A stretch of 64,000 nucleotides of DNA, from positions 6,386,001-6,450,000 of the forward strand of contig NZ_CP117866.1 of the NCBI RefSeq assembly GCF_028736035.1, in the 5' to 3' direction. A program made the translations under genes and the position numbers. Of this stretch, positions 52,836-62,083 are shown piece by piece. A model generated the notes under the pieces. That model did no database searches. It worked only from the letters and a program-made list of their open reading frames with translations, and was not told the origin of the DNA. This DNA comes from Streptomyces sp. T12 (lineage in GTDB: Bacteria; Actinomycetota; Actinomycetes; Streptomycetales; Streptomycetaceae). How positions within the stretch are numbered: the first letter of the stretch is position 1; the number at the start of each line of letters is the position of its first letter.

Positions 52836-54149
52836 GTGCTCACCGCGTTCGCCCGGGCGTTCAAGACGCCCGACCTGCGCAAGAAGCTGCTCTTCACGCT
52901 CGGCATCATCGTGATCTACCGGATCGGTACACACATTCCGATCCCCGGCGTCGACTACAGGGCCGTTCAGGTCTGCATCGACCAGGCGAGCACCAACCAG
53001 GGCCTTTTCGGTCTGGTCAACATGTTCAGTGGCGGTGCGCTGCTGCAGATCACGATCTTCGCGCTCGGCATCATGCCGTACATCACGGCGAGCATCATCC
53101 TGCAGCTGTTGACCGTCGTGATCCCGCGCCTGGAAGCCCTCAAGAAAGAGGGCCAGGCCGGCACGGCCAAGATCACGCAGTACACACGCTATCTGACCGT
53201 GGCGCTCGCCATCCTGCAGGGCACCGGCCTGGTGGCCACCGCCCGCAGTGGCTCGCTGTTCCCGAACTGCCAGGTGGCCGGCCAGATCGTGCCGGACCGC
53301 TCGATCTTCACCACCATCGTGATGGTCATCACGATGACCGCCGGTACGGCCACCGTCATGTGGCTCGGTGAGCTCATCACCGACCGCGGTATCGGCAACG
53401 GCATGTCGATCCTGATGTTCATCTCGATCGCCGCGACTTTCCCGTCCGCGCTGTGGGCCATCAAGCAGCAGGGTGACCTGGCCGGCGGCTGGATCGAATT
53501 CGGCACGGTCATCGCCGTCGGCCTGTTCATGGTCGGCCTGGTGGTCTTCGTCGAGCAGGCTCAGCGCCGAATTCCGGTGCAGTACGCGAAGCGCATGATC
53601 GGCCGCCGTTCCTACGGCGGTACTTCGACGTACATCCCGCTCAAGGTGAACCAGGCGGGTGTGATTCCGGTCATCTTCGCGTCGTCGCTGCTCTACATCC
53701 CGGCGTTGATCGTGCAGTTCGCCGGATCCCAATCGGGATGGGCGAGTTGGATCACGGCGAACCTCGCCGACACGGGGGCGCCCGTGCACGTCACTTTGTA
53801 CTTCTTCCTGATTGTCTTTTTCGCGTTCTTCTACGTGGCCATCTCGTTCAACCCCGAGGAAGTCGCGGACAACATGAAGAAGTATGGTGGCTTCATCCCG
53901 GGCATCCGGGCTGGCCGACCGACCGCTGAGTACCTTTCGTACGTGCTCAACCGGATCACCTGGCCGGGCTCGCTGTACTTGGGTCTGATCGCTCTCGTGC
54001 CGACGATGGCGTTGGCTGGTTTCGGGGCAAACCAGAACTTCCCGTTCGGTGGTACCAGCATCCTGATCATCGTGGGTGTTGGTCTCGAAACGGTGAAGCA
54101 GATCGAGAGCCAGCTCCAGCAGCGCAATTACGAAGGGTTCCTCCGCTGA
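52836..54149 (+). CDS. secY: Preprotein translocase subunit SecY
   Basis: The protein has 437 residues and ten transmembrane helices. GTHIPIPGVDY, the plug-region FSGGALLQITIFALGIMPYITASIILQLL, and GGTSTYIPLKVNQAGVIPVIFASSLL are SecY signatures. It forms the protein-conducting channel. The start is GTG 52836 behind GCAGGAGG. Its stop overlaps the adk start by one base. Confidence 0.98.
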   Translation: MLTAFARAFKTPDLRKKLLFTLGIIVIYRIGTHIPIPGVDYRAVQVCIDQASTNQGLFGLVNMFSGGALLQITIFALGIMPYITASIILQLLTVVIPRLEALKKEGQAGTAKITQYTRYLTVALAILQGTGLVATARSGSLFPNCQVAGQIVPDRSIFTTIVMVITMTAGTATVMWLGELITDRGIGNGMSILMFISIAATFPSALWAIKQQGDLAGGWIEFGTVIAVGLFMVGLVVFVEQAQRRIPVQYAKRMIGRRSYGGTSTYIPLKVNQAGVIPVIFASSLLYIPALIVQFAGSQSGWASWITANLADTGAPVHVTLYFFLIVFFAFFYVAISFNPEEVADNMKKYGGFIPGIRAGRPTAEYLSYVLNRITWPGSLYLGLIALVPTMALAGFGANQNFPFGGTSILIIVGVGLETVKQIESQLQQRNYEGFLR

Positions 54150-54811
54150 TGCGTATCGTCCTCGTCGGGCCGCCGGGCGCCGGTAAGGGAACGCAGGCCG
54201 CGTTCCTCGCCAAGAACCTGTCGATCCCGCACATCTCCACGGGCGACCTGTTCCGCGCCAACATCAGCCAGCAGACGGAGCTCGGGAAGCTCGCGAAGTC
54301 CTACATGGACGCGGGCAACCTGGTGCCGGACGAGGTCACCATCGGGATGGCCAAGGACCGCATGGAGAAGCCGGACGCCGAGGGTGGCTTCCTGCTGGAC
54401 GGTTTCCCGCGCAATGTGTCCCAGGCCGAGGCGCTCGACGAGATGCTCCAGTCCGAGAGCATGAAGCTGGACGCGGTGCTCGACCTCGAGGTCCCCGAGG
54501 AAGAGGTCGTCAAGCGGATCGCCGGGCGGCGGATCTGCCGCAAGGACTCCAGCCACGTCTTCCACGTCACGTACAGCCAGCCGAAGAAGGAAGGCGTCTG
54601 CGACGTCTGCGGCGGCGAGCTGTACCAGCGGGACGACGACTCCGAGGAGACCGTGCGCAAGCGGCTGGAGGTCTACCACACGCAGACCGAGCCGATCATC
54701 GACTACTACAAGGCGCAGGGACTGGTGGTCACCATCTCCGCGCTGGGCAAGGTCGATGAGGTCACGGGTCGCGCGATGGAGGCGCTTCAGCGCGACGAGG
54801 ACGGCAAGTAG
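54149..54811 (+). CDS. adk: Adenylate kinase
   Basis: The protein has 220 residues. The P-loop GPPGAGKGT is at 7-15, DGFPRN at about 84-89, and a long LID follows. The LID has C130 and the CxxC pair C151/C154, but D133 replaces the usual second cysteine, so zinc ligation would be Cys3-Asp or altered. It catalyses ATP + AMP = 2 ADP. The start is ATG 54149, coupled to secY. Confidence 0.97.
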   Translation: MRIVLVGPPGAGKGTQAAFLAKNLSIPHISTGDLFRANISQQTELGKLAKSYMDAGNLVPDEVTIGMAKDRMEKPDAEGGFLLDGFPRNVSQAEALDEMLQSESMKLDAVLDLEVPEEEVVKRIAGRRICRKDSSHVFHVTYSQPKKEGVCDVCGGELYQRDDDSEETVRKRLEVYHTQTEPIIDYYKAQGLVVTISALGKVDEVTGRAMEALQRDEDGK

Positions 54812-54950
54812 AAGCGCTCGTAGCTCGTACGTAGCTCAGGCCGCGGTTCCCTGTCGGGGGCCGCGGCTGCTGCGTGGGGTGGGGCGCACCGGCTCCGCCC
54901 TTATGGTTGAAGAAGTCCCCTTATCCGGTCCGAGAAAGGCCCCCGTCCCC

Positions 54951-55787
54951 ATGGTGCAGATCAAGAGCCCCGAGCAGATCGCCAAGATGCGTGAGGCGGG
55001 GCTGGTCGTCGCCGCCATTCACGCGGCCACGCGTGAGGCCGCGGTGCCCGGGGCGAGCACCAAGGATCTGGACGAGGTGGCCCGCAAGGTGCTCGCGGAG
55101 CACGGGGCCAAGTCGAACTTCCTCGGTTACGGCGGCTTCCCCGCGACGATCTGCACGTCCGTGAACGACGTGGTCGTCCACGGCATCCCGTCCGAGGACG
55201 TCGTCCTCAAGGACGGCGACATCATCTCCATCGACTGCGGCGCGATCATCGACGGCTGGCACGGCGACGCCGCGTACACGGCCTTCGTCGGCTCTGGTCA
55301 CGCCCCGGAGCTGATCGAGCTCTCCCGGGTGACCGAGGAGTCGATGTGGGCCGGCATCGCGGCCATGAAGCAGGGGAACCGCCTCGTGGACGTCTCCCGT
55401 GCCATCGAGACGTACATCCGCCGGCAGCCGAAGCTCGGCGGCGGTCGCTACGGCATCATCGAGGACTACGGCGGCCACGGCATCGGCACCGAGATGCACA
55501 TGGACCCGCACCTGCTGAACTACGTCGACCGGCGGCGGGGGAAGGGGCCGAAGCTGGTTCCCGGCTTCTGCCTCGCGATCGAGCCGATGGTCTCGCTGGG
55601 GACGCCGAAGACGGAGGTCCTCTCGGACGACTGGACCGTCATCACCACCGACGGCACCTGGTCGTCCCACTGGGAGCACTCGGTCGCGCTGACCGAGGAG
55701 GGGCCGCTGGTGCTGACCGCTCCCGACGGGGGTAAGGCGAAGCTGGCGGAGTACGGGATTGTCGCTGCGCCGGATCCGTTGGTCTGA
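54951..55787 (+). CDS. map: Methionine aminopeptidase type I
   Basis: The protein has 278 residues with a pita-bread fold. Metal ligands appear in IISIDCGAIIDGWHGDAAYT (two Asp), GHGIGTEMHMDP (His), CLAIEPMVSLG (Glu) and WEHSVALTEEG (Glu). It removes N-terminal Met from new proteins. ATG 54951 gives the MVQIKSPEQIAKMREAG start. An ATG at 54903 would add 16 residues and has no better ribosome site. It lies 139 bp after adk. Confidence 0.96.
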   Translation: MVQIKSPEQIAKMREAGLVVAAIHAATREAAVPGASTKDLDEVARKVLAEHGAKSNFLGYGGFPATICTSVNDVVVHGIPSEDVVLKDGDIISIDCGAIIDGWHGDAAYTAFVGSGHAPELIELSRVTEESMWAGIAAMKQGNRLVDVSRAIETYIRRQPKLGGGRYGIIEDYGGHGIGTEMHMDPHLLNYVDRRRGKGPKLVPGFCLAIEPMVSLGTPKTEVLSDDWTVITTDGTWSSHWEHSVALTEEGPLVLTAPDGGKAKLAEYGIVAAPDPLV

Positions 55788-55797
55788 GTACGCCCTT

Positions 55798-55826
55798 GCG
55801 CAGTTCCCCGCGCCCCTTTGGGGCGC
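55798..55826 (+). repeat. Streptomyces intergenic repeat with hairpin, copy 1
   Basis: GCGCAGTTCCCCGCGCCCCT (55798-55817) recurs exactly at 59290-59309. It overlaps the perfect hairpin GCGCCCC-TTT-GGGGCGC (55810-55826), which probably serves as the map terminator. From memory this is a widespread intergenic repeat in Streptomyces. Confidence 0.75.
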
Positions 55827-55860
55827 TTAACGATCTGTCCTCTGGGGCAGGCTCTCTCGA

Positions 55861-55890
55861 TTCGTCTTTCCGGGTGCGCTGACGTAGACT
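55861..55890 (+). promoter_or_regulatory. Candidate infA promoter
   Basis: TTCGTC (55861-55866), an 18-bp spacer and TAGACT (55885-55890) are seen about 90 bp before infA. The -10 is good and the -35 weak. Confidence 0.4.
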
Positions 55891-55982
55891 GACTCGTCGG
55901 CTCTCGTGCACCCGCATGCCTGCATGCGCCCGTAAGGGACGCAAGGGAGTCGATCAAGGTAGTCGATTCCGAAGGGCAAAGC

Positions 55983-56204
55983 GTGGCCAAGAAGCAAGGT
56001 GCCATCGAGATCGAGGGCACTGTCGTCGAGTCTCTGCCGAACGCCATGTTCAAGGTCGAGCTCCAGAACGGCCACCAGGTCCTGGCACACATCAGCGGCA
56101 AGATGCGTATGCACTACATCCGCATCCTCCCTGACGACCGGGTCGTGGTGGAGCTGTCTCCGTACGACCTGACGCGTGGCCGGATCGTCTACCGGTACAA
56201 GTAG
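55983..56204 (+). CDS. infA: Translation initiation factor IF-1
   Basis: The protein has 73 residues: [25 protein letters not shown], [23 protein letters not shown] segment and [11 protein letters not shown], the IF-1 OB-fold. It occupies the ribosomal A site during initiation. The start is GTG 55983 behind GAAGGG. Confidence 0.98.
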   Translation: MAKKQGAIEIEGTVVESLPNAMFKVELQNGHQVLAHISGKMRMHYIRILPDDRVVVELSPYDLTRGRIVYRYK

Positions 56205-56262
56205 ATCTTGCCCCCGCCCCGGGCCTCCCGAGGCGATGGCACTGACCCGGAGAACCTCACCA

Positions 56263-56376
56263 ATGAAGGTCAAGCCGAGCGTCAAGAAGATCTGCGACAA
56301 GTGCAGGGTGATCCGCCGTCACGGCCGGGTCATGGTCATCTGCGAGAACCCGCGCCACAAGCAGCGCCAGGGCTGA
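56263..56376 (+). CDS. rpmJ: 50S ribosomal protein L36
   Basis: The protein has 37 residues: [21 protein letters not shown] and [13 protein letters not shown]. The ligands C11, C14, C27 and H32 define the zinc-binding form. The start is ATG 56263, 58 bp after infA. Confidence 0.97.
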   Translation: MKVKPSVKKICDKCRVIRRHGRVMVICENPRHKQRQG

Positions 56377-56575
56377 CGCACGATCGTCCACTCCCTCTGC
56401 ATCGATATCGCAGGGATTCGCGCGACGCGAGCTGAATATGTTCATACGCAGAATCCAGGCCGAGCGATCGTGCCTGACACCCCCGGTTCGGAGGCCGGGG
56501 ACCCAGTTCGTACCTGGTACGGCGGCTGGGAGCCGGTTCTGCGGAAGACCTCCGAAGATCACCAGGAGCCATTGA

Positions 56576-56956
56576 ATGGCACGCGTTTCCGGTGTTGACA
56601 TCCCGCGCGACAAGCGCGTGGAGGTCGCCCTCACCTACGTGTTCGGCATTGGCCGGACCCTTTCGCAGGAGACGCTGGCAGCGACCGGCGTCGACCCGAA
56701 CACCCGCGTTCGCGACCTCTCCGAGGAGCAGCTCGTCGCGATCCGCGAGTACGTGGACAACAACATCAAGACCGAGGGTGACCTCCGTCGCGAGATCCAG
56801 GCCGACATCCGCCGCAAGGTCGAGATCGGCTGCTACCAGGGTCTCCGTCACCGTCGCGGCCTGCCCGTCCGCGGTCAGCGCACCAGCACGAACGCTCGTA
56901 CCCGCAAGGGCCCGCGTCGCGCCATCGCCGGCAAGAAGAAGCCGGGCAAGAAGTAG
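56576..56956 (+). CDS. rpsM: 30S ribosomal protein S13
   Basis: The protein has 126 residues: [24 protein letters not shown] and [29 protein letters not shown]. It contacts the P-site tRNA and the 50S. The start is ATG 56576 behind CAGGAG. The 199-bp gap upstream carries GC-rich inverted repeats but no gene. Confidence 0.98.
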   Translation: MARVSGVDIPRDKRVEVALTYVFGIGRTLSQETLAATGVDPNTRVRDLSEEQLVAIREYVDNNIKTEGDLRREIQADIRRKVEIGCYQGLRHRRGLPVRGQRTSTNARTRKGPRRAIAGKKKPGKK

Positions 56957-57026
56957 TCCTCAGCGGACAACGCTTCATCAGCGGTCTTCGCTGTAGGACC
57001 GACCACCTCCCCGTAGGAGTTACTAG

Positions 57027-57431
57027 ATGCCCCCCAAGGGTCGTCAGGGCGCTGCCAAGAAGGTGCGCCGCAAGGAAAAGAAGAACGTCGCTCACGGCCA
57101 CGCGCACATCAAGAGCACGTTCAACAACACGATCGTCTCCATCACGGACCCGTCCGGCAACGTGATCTCCTGGGCCTCCGCCGGCCACGTCGGCTTCAAG
57201 GGCTCCCGGAAGTCCACGCCGTTCGCCGCGCAGATGGCTGCCGAGTCGGCTGCCCGCCGCGCCCAGGAGCACGGCATGCGCAAGGTCGACGTGTTCGTGA
57301 AGGGTCCGGGTTCGGGTCGTGAGACCGCGATCCGTTCGCTTCAGGCGACCGGTCTCGAGGTCGGCTCCATCCAGGACGTCACCCCGACCCCGCACAACGG
57401 CTGCCGCCCGCCGAAGCGTCGTCGCGTCTGA
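57027..57431 (+). CDS. rpsK: 30S ribosomal protein S11
   Basis: The protein has 134 residues: [35 protein letters not shown] and the conserved C-terminus [21 protein letters not shown]. It is a platform protein near the mRNA exit. The start is ATG 57027 behind TAGGAG. Confidence 0.98.
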   Translation: MPPKGRQGAAKKVRRKEKKNVAHGHAHIKSTFNNTIVSITDPSGNVISWASAGHVGFKGSRKSTPFAAQMAAESAARRAQEHGMRKVDVFVKGPGSGRETAIRSLQATGLEVGSIQDVTPTPHNGCRPPKRRRV

Positions 57432-57462
57432 CGTACGGCTGCTTCGCAGCAGGCTTGGTCTC

Positions 57463-57495
57463 GGGCGGTACGGCTCTGTAAGGGCCGTACCGCCC
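57463..57495 (+). terminator. Hairpin between rpsK and rpoA
   Basis: GGGCGGTACGGC (57463-57474) pairs perfectly with 57484-57495. A second smaller hairpin, CCGCAC/GTGCGG (57511-57531), is followed by TTTCC. It may partly terminate transcription before rpoA. Confidence 0.5.
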
Positions 57496-57585
57496 GTACC
57501 CTTGCAGTACCCGCACTTTTCACGGGTGCGGTTTCCGTCGGGCGTCAAATAGCGGGCGTCCACGAAAGAAGGATCTGATCCACAC

Positions 57586-58608
57586 ATGCTGATCGCTCAG
57601 CGTCCCTCGTTGACCGAAGAGGTCGTCGACGAGTTCCGCTCACGGTTCGTGATCGAGCCGCTGGAGCCGGGTTTCGGTTACACCCTCGGCAACTCCCTGC
57701 GTCGTACGCTCCTGTCCTCGATTCCGGGTGCGGCGGTCACGTCCATCCGTATCGACGGTGTGCTGCACGAGTTCACCACCGTGCCGGGCGTCAAGGAGGA
57801 TGTCACCGACCTGATCCTCAACATCAAGCAGCTGGTCGTCTCCTCGGAGCACGACGAGCCGGTCGTGATGTACCTGCGTAAGCAGGGTCCGGGTCTGGTC
57901 ACCGCCGCCGACATCGCGCCCCCGGCCGGTGTCGAGGTGCACAACCCCGATCTGGTCCTCGCCACGCTGAACGGCAAGGGCAAGCTGGAGATGGAGCTGA
58001 CGGTCGAGCGTGGCCGTGGTTACGTCTCGGCCGTGCAGAACAAGCAGGTGGGCCAGGAGATCGGTCGTATCCCGGTCGACTCCATCTACAGCCCCGTGCT
58101 GAAGGTCACGTACAAGGTCGAGGCCACGCGTGTCGAGCAGCGCACCGACTTCGACAAGCTGATCGTCGATGTCGAGACCAAGCAGGCGATGCGTCCGCGT
58201 GACGCCATGGCGTCGGCCGGTAAGACGCTGGTCGAGCTGTTCGGTCTGGCCCGTGAGCTGAACATCGACGCCGAGGGCATCGACATGGGCCCGTCCCCCA
58301 CGGACGCCGCCCTCGCCGCCGACCTGGCGCTGCCGATCGAGGAGCTGGAGCTCACCGTTCGGTCGTACAACTGCCTCAAGCGTGAGGGCATCCACTCCGT
58401 GGGTGAGCTCGTCGCTCGTTCTGAGGCCGACCTGCTCGACATTCGTAACTTCGGTGCGAAGTCGATCGACGAGGTCAAGGCGAAGCTGGCCGGCATGGGC
58501 CTGGCCCTGAAGGACAGCCCGCCCGGATTCGACCCGACCGCCGCTGCCGACGCCTTCGGCGCCGACGACGACGCGGACGCGGGCTTCGTGGAGACCGAGC
58601 AGTACTGA
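57586..58608 (+). CDS. rpoA: DNA-directed RNA polymerase subunit alpha
   Basis: The protein has 340 residues. The N-terminal domain has [35 protein letters not shown] for dimerisation. The C-terminal domain has [23 protein letters not shown] and [19 protein letters not shown], which contacts UP elements and regulators. An acidic Ala/Asp tail follows. The start is ATG 57586 with AAGGA 11 nt upstream. Confidence 0.98.
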   Translation: MLIAQRPSLTEEVVDEFRSRFVIEPLEPGFGYTLGNSLRRTLLSSIPGAAVTSIRIDGVLHEFTTVPGVKEDVTDLILNIKQLVVSSEHDEPVVMYLRKQGPGLVTAADIAPPAGVEVHNPDLVLATLNGKGKLEMELTVERGRGYVSAVQNKQVGQEIGRIPVDSIYSPVLKVTYKVEATRVEQRTDFDKLIVDVETKQAMRPRDAMASAGKTLVELFGLARELNIDAEGIDMGPSPTDAALAADLALPIEELELTVRSYNCLKREGIHSVGELVARSEADLLDIRNFGAKSIDEVKAKLAGMGLALKDSPPGFDPTAAADAFGADDDADAGFVETEQY

Positions 58609-58619
58609 TCTCCACCACC

Positions 58620-58647
58620 TCCGGGGTTCGCGTCAGCGGACCCCGGA
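58620..58647 (+). other. Hairpin between rpoA and rplQ
   Basis: TCCGGGGT (58620-58627) pairs with ACCCCGGA (58640-58647). There is no T-tract; it is probably internal to the operon. Confidence 0.4.
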
Positions 58648-58727
58648 TCTCCGACAGGCAAACCCGCCTGCTCGGATACTGACCCCGGTACCTGATACGG
58701 CCGGGGCAGACACTGAGGAGAAACACC

Positions 58728-59237
58728 ATGCCGAAGCCCGCCAAGGGTGCCCGTCTGGGCGGCAGTGCCGCGCACGAGAAGCTGCTTCTCGCGAACCTCG
58801 CGAAGGCGCTGTTCGAGCACGGCCGTATCACCACCACCGAGGCGAAGGCCCGCCGTCTGCGGCCGTACGCCGAGCGTCTGGTCACCAAGGCGAAGAAGGG
58901 CGACCTTCACAACCGCCGTCAGGTGCTCCAGGTCATCACGGACAAGAGCGTCGTCCACACGCTCTTCACCGAGATCGGCCCGCGGTACGAGAACCGTCCG
59001 GGTGGCTACACCCGTATCACCAAGATCGGTAACCGCCGTGGCGACAACGCGCCCATGGCTGTCATCGAGCTGGTCGAGGCGCTGACGGTCGCGCAGGAGG
59101 CCACGGGTGAGGCCGAGGCGGCCACGAAGCGTGCCGCCAAGGACGCCGAGGTTGCCGAGGTTGCCGAGGCCAAGGTCGACACGACCAAGGCCGACGAGGC
59201 TGCTGAGGCTCCCGCCGAGGAGTCGAAGGACGCCTAA
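58728..59237 (+). CDS. rplQ: 50S ribosomal protein L17
   Basis: The protein has 169 residues. The L17 core is [49 protein letters not shown] through [21 protein letters not shown]. An Ala/Glu/Lys-rich acidic tail of about 45 residues follows, typical of actinobacteria. The start is ATG 58728 behind GAGGAG. Confidence 0.98.
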   Translation: MPKPAKGARLGGSAAHEKLLLANLAKALFEHGRITTTEAKARRLRPYAERLVTKAKKGDLHNRRQVLQVITDKSVVHTLFTEIGPRYENRPGGYTRITKIGNRRGDNAPMAVIELVEALTVAQEATGEAEAATKRAAKDAEVAEVAEAKVDTTKADEAAEAPAEESKDA

Positions 59238-59289
59238 GCGTCTGCCGGGTGGCTGCCGTATTGCGGCTGCGGCTTCGTCGTGGTTGTTC

Positions 59290-59318
59290 GCGCAGTTCCC
59301 CGCGCCCCTGAAGGGGCG
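59290..59318 (+). repeat. Streptomyces intergenic repeat with hairpin, copy 2
   Basis: An exact second copy of GCGCAGTTCCCCGCGCCCCT at 59290-59309 overlaps the hairpin CGCCCC-TGAA-GGGGCG (59303-59318). It is followed at once by a strong terminator. Confidence 0.75.
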
Positions 59319-59321
59319 ACT

Positions 59322-59353
59322 GCGGGCCCGTTCCTTTCGAGGAGCGGGCCCGC
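59322..59353 (+). terminator. Terminator after rplQ
   Basis: GCGGGCCCG (59322-59330) pairs with CGGGCCCGC (59345-59353), extended by a five-pair inner stem (one G-T) around a TTCG loop, and followed by TTTT. It ends the rpoA-rplQ transcript 26 bp before truA. Confidence 0.85.
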
Positions 59354-59379
59354 TTTTGTGTACCTGAGAGGATCTGTGT

Positions 59380-60246
59380 GTGAGTGATGAAGTAGCAGCC
59401 GGTTACGTCCGTCTCCGTCTTGATCTGTCCTATGACGGTGCCGCGTTTCACGGCTGGGCCAAGCAGGCCGGTGGGCGGCGGACTGTGCAGGGGGAGGTCG
59501 AGGATGCGCTGCGGACCGTCACGCGGTCGGGGGGCACGACGTATGAGCTGACCGTGGCGGGGCGCACCGATGCCGGGGTGCATGCGCGGGGGCAGGTGGC
59601 GCATGTCGATCTGCCGGAGTCGGTCTGGCGCGAACATCACGAGAAGCTGCTCAAGCGGCTCGCCGGGCGGTTGTCCAAGGACGTGCGGGTGTGGGCGCTG
59701 AGGGAGGCCCCCAGCGGGTTCAACGCGCGGTTCTCCGCCGTCTGGCGGCGGTACGCGTATCGCGTCACCGACAATCCCGGCGGTGTCGATCCGCTGCTGC
59801 GCAGTCACGTCCTCTGGCACGACTGGCCCCTCGACGTCGACGCCATGAACGAGGCGGCGCGGCGGCTGCTCGGTGAGCACGACTTCGCTGCCTACTGCAA
59901 GAAGCGGGAGGGGGCGACCACCATCCGCACGCTGCAGGAGCTGAGCCTGGTGCGGGGGGAGGACGGGATCATCACCGCGACGGTTCGGGCCGACGCCTTC
60001 TGTCACAACATGGTGCGGTCGCTCATCGGGGCGCTGCTGTTCGTCGGGGACGGGCATCGCCCCACCGACTGGCCCGGCAAGGTGCTCGCCGCCGGTGTAC
60101 GGGACTCGGCCGTGCATGTCGTACGGCCCCATGGGCTGACCCTCGAAGAGGTCGGGTATCCCGCCGACGAGTTGCTCGCGGCGCGGAGCAAGGAAGCGCG
60201 AAACCGGCGGTCCTTGCCCGGGACGTCCGGATGCGAAACCTGTTAG
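59380..60246 (+). CDS. truA: tRNA pseudouridine(38-40) synthase
   Basis: The protein has 288 residues: [32 protein letters not shown], the catalytic Asp64 in [13 protein letters not shown], and [17 protein letters not shown]. It makes pseudouridine in the anticodon arm of tRNAs. The start is GTG 59380, in frame, behind GAGAGGA; two neighbouring GTGs are out of frame. Confidence 0.96.
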   Translation: MSDEVAAGYVRLRLDLSYDGAAFHGWAKQAGGRRTVQGEVEDALRTVTRSGGTTYELTVAGRTDAGVHARGQVAHVDLPESVWREHHEKLLKRLAGRLSKDVRVWALREAPSGFNARFSAVWRRYAYRVTDNPGGVDPLLRSHVLWHDWPLDVDAMNEAARRLLGEHDFAAYCKKREGATTIRTLQELSLVRGEDGIITATVRADAFCHNMVRSLIGALLFVGDGHRPTDWPGKVLAAGVRDSAVHVVRPHGLTLEEVGYPADELLAARSKEARNRRSLPGTSGCETC

Positions 60247-60460
60247 TTACCCGACATTTGACGGCAGATAGTGCCCATGTCGGGACTTACTAGGCGTAAG
60301 TCTCTTGATCCCCCTTACGACCTTCTTACCTCTCGTATAGCCTTTCGTCGCTCGATCGCTGGTTCGAGTTGCTCGGCCGTTGTTCGAGAAATCGACATGG
60401 GGAGGGCCGAGTAGGGGTGGGGGTCGGCGGGCCGTATCCGGGCCCGGGGGTGGGTTTTGC

Positions 60461-62083
60461 ATGAGTTCAATTGGTCCTGCGCGGACTGGGGGGCGCCGAA
60501 CCGCGCGTCAGAACAATGCCGGTGGACGGCGGAAGGCGGGGCGGGGTGAGGGTGCCCCGTCGGGGCTGCTGCCGCTGCCGCCGACGGACAAGGAGAAGTA
60601 CTCCTATGCGCGCCGGAACCTGTGGATCCTGACGATCAGCTCGCTGATCAGCTTCTGCTGCCTGGTGATGAGCCAGTTCAAGCTGGCCCAGTCGACGCCG
60701 GTGCTGTGGATCTACACGCCGCTGCTGGTCTTCACGGTCATCTACTACCTGGTGTCGCTGCGGGTGAACGGGTTCACCCGGGACTTCGACATCGCGCATC
60801 ACAAGCGCCTGGTGCACAACTGGCGGCCCGAGGTGTACCCGACGGTGGATGTGTTCCTGCCGGTGTGCGGTGAGCCCATCGAGGTGCTGCACAACACCTG
60901 GCGGCATGTGCGGGAGATGGCCGACCGGTATCCGGGTGTGTGCATGCCTTTCGTGCTCGACGACGGTGGCAGTCCCGAACTGGCCGCCATGGCCCGGGAC
61001 TTCGGCTTCCGCTACGGCACCCGGGAGAACCGCGGCTGGTTCAAGAAGGCCGGCAACCTGCACTTCGGGTTCGGGCAGTCCGACGGTCAGTACATCCTGA
61101 TCCTGGACGCCGACTTCACGCCGCGCGCCGACCTGCTCCAGGAGCTGCTGCCGTACATGGAGGCGGACCCGCGCATCGGGATCGTCCAGTCGCCGCAGTA
61201 CTTCCGGGTGCTGGACTCGCAGAACTGGATCGAGCGCGGCGCGGGTGCGGTGCAGGAGCTGTTCTACCGGTCCGTGCAGGTGTCGAGGCAGGGCAGCGAC
61301 GGTGCGATCTGCGTGGGCAGTTGCGCGGTGTACCGGCGCGCGGCCCTGGAGACCAACGGCGGTACGACGCTGATCGAGCACTCCGAGGACGTGCACACAG
61401 GCTTCGACCTGCGAGGGCTCGGCTGGGATCTGCGGTACGTGCCGGTCGCGGTGTCGACGGGGGTGTGCCCGGACACCGCGGGCGCCTTCTTCAACCAGCA
61501 GTACCGCTGGTGCTCCGGCTCGATGAGCCTGCTCGGCAGCCGGAAGTTCTGGCAGGCGAAGATCAGGCTCTCCAGCCGCCTGTGCTACATGTCCGGGTTC
61601 TTCTACTACATCCACACGGCGCTGTTCACCTTCGCCGCCCCGGTCATCCCGATCGTGCTGCTGCTGATGATGCCGGAGAAGCTCATGGTCGAGCACCTGG
61701 CCCTGGTGCTGCCCAGCATCGTCTACACCACGATCGTCTTCCCGATGTGGCACAAGGCGCCCTACCGCCTGGAGGCCTGGGCCGCCCGCATGATGTACGG
61801 CTGGGCGCACGTCTTCGCCATCTGGGACATCCTCCGCAAGAACCGCATGGGCTGGCAGCCCACCGGCTCCTCCGGCGCCAAGAAGAACAAGACCCGGCGC
61901 TTCTGGCTCGGCATGTGGATCTGGAGCGGCGGCACCGCGCTGATCTGGGTCGTGGGAGCGGTCTACCGCACCTTCACCATGGACGCCCCGGACTTCGCCC
62001 TGATCCTGTCCTCCGGGCTCTTCTACGCTCTCGTCGTGGGCCGTGTCCTGGTCCAGCCCCGCGAGAAGGCGGTGGCTGCCTGA
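60461..62083 (+). CDS. Processive GT2 glycosyltransferase, cellulose/mannan-synthase-like
   Basis: The protein has 540 residues. A basic N-tail is followed by two helices (about 50-95), the GT2 domain and several C-terminal helices. Catalytic features are D167-D168 (LDDGGS), D216-x-D218 (ILDADFTP), D310 (HSEDVHTG, the TED position) and Q346-Q-Y-R-W350. This is the complete D, DxD, D, QxxRW set of processive beta-glycan synthases. The donor (GDP-mannose or UDP-glucose) is unknown; the linked GH26 gene favours a beta-mannan or mixed-linkage glucan. The start is ATG 60461 behind GGGGGTGGG. Confidence 0.9.
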   Translation: MSSIGPARTGGRRTARQNNAGGRRKAGRGEGAPSGLLPLPPTDKEKYSYARRNLWILTISSLISFCCLVMSQFKLAQSTPVLWIYTPLLVFTVIYYLVSLRVNGFTRDFDIAHHKRLVHNWRPEVYPTVDVFLPVCGEPIEVLHNTWRHVREMADRYPGVCMPFVLDDGGSPELAAMARDFGFRYGTRENRGWFKKAGNLHFGFGQSDGQYILILDADFTPRADLLQELLPYMEADPRIGIVQSPQYFRVLDSQNWIERGAGAVQELFYRSVQVSRQGSDGAICVGSCAVYRRAALETNGGTTLIEHSEDVHTGFDLRGLGWDLRYVPVAVSTGVCPDTAGAFFNQQYRWCSGSMSLLGSRKFWQAKIRLSSRLCYMSGFFYYIHTALFTFAAPVIPIVLLLMMPEKLMVEHLALVLPSIVYTTIVFPMWHKAPYRLEAWAARMMYGWAHVFAIWDILRKNRMGWQPTGSSGAKKNKTRRFWLGMWIWSGGTALIWVVGAVYRTFTMDAPDFALILSSGLFYALVVGRVLVQPREKAVAA

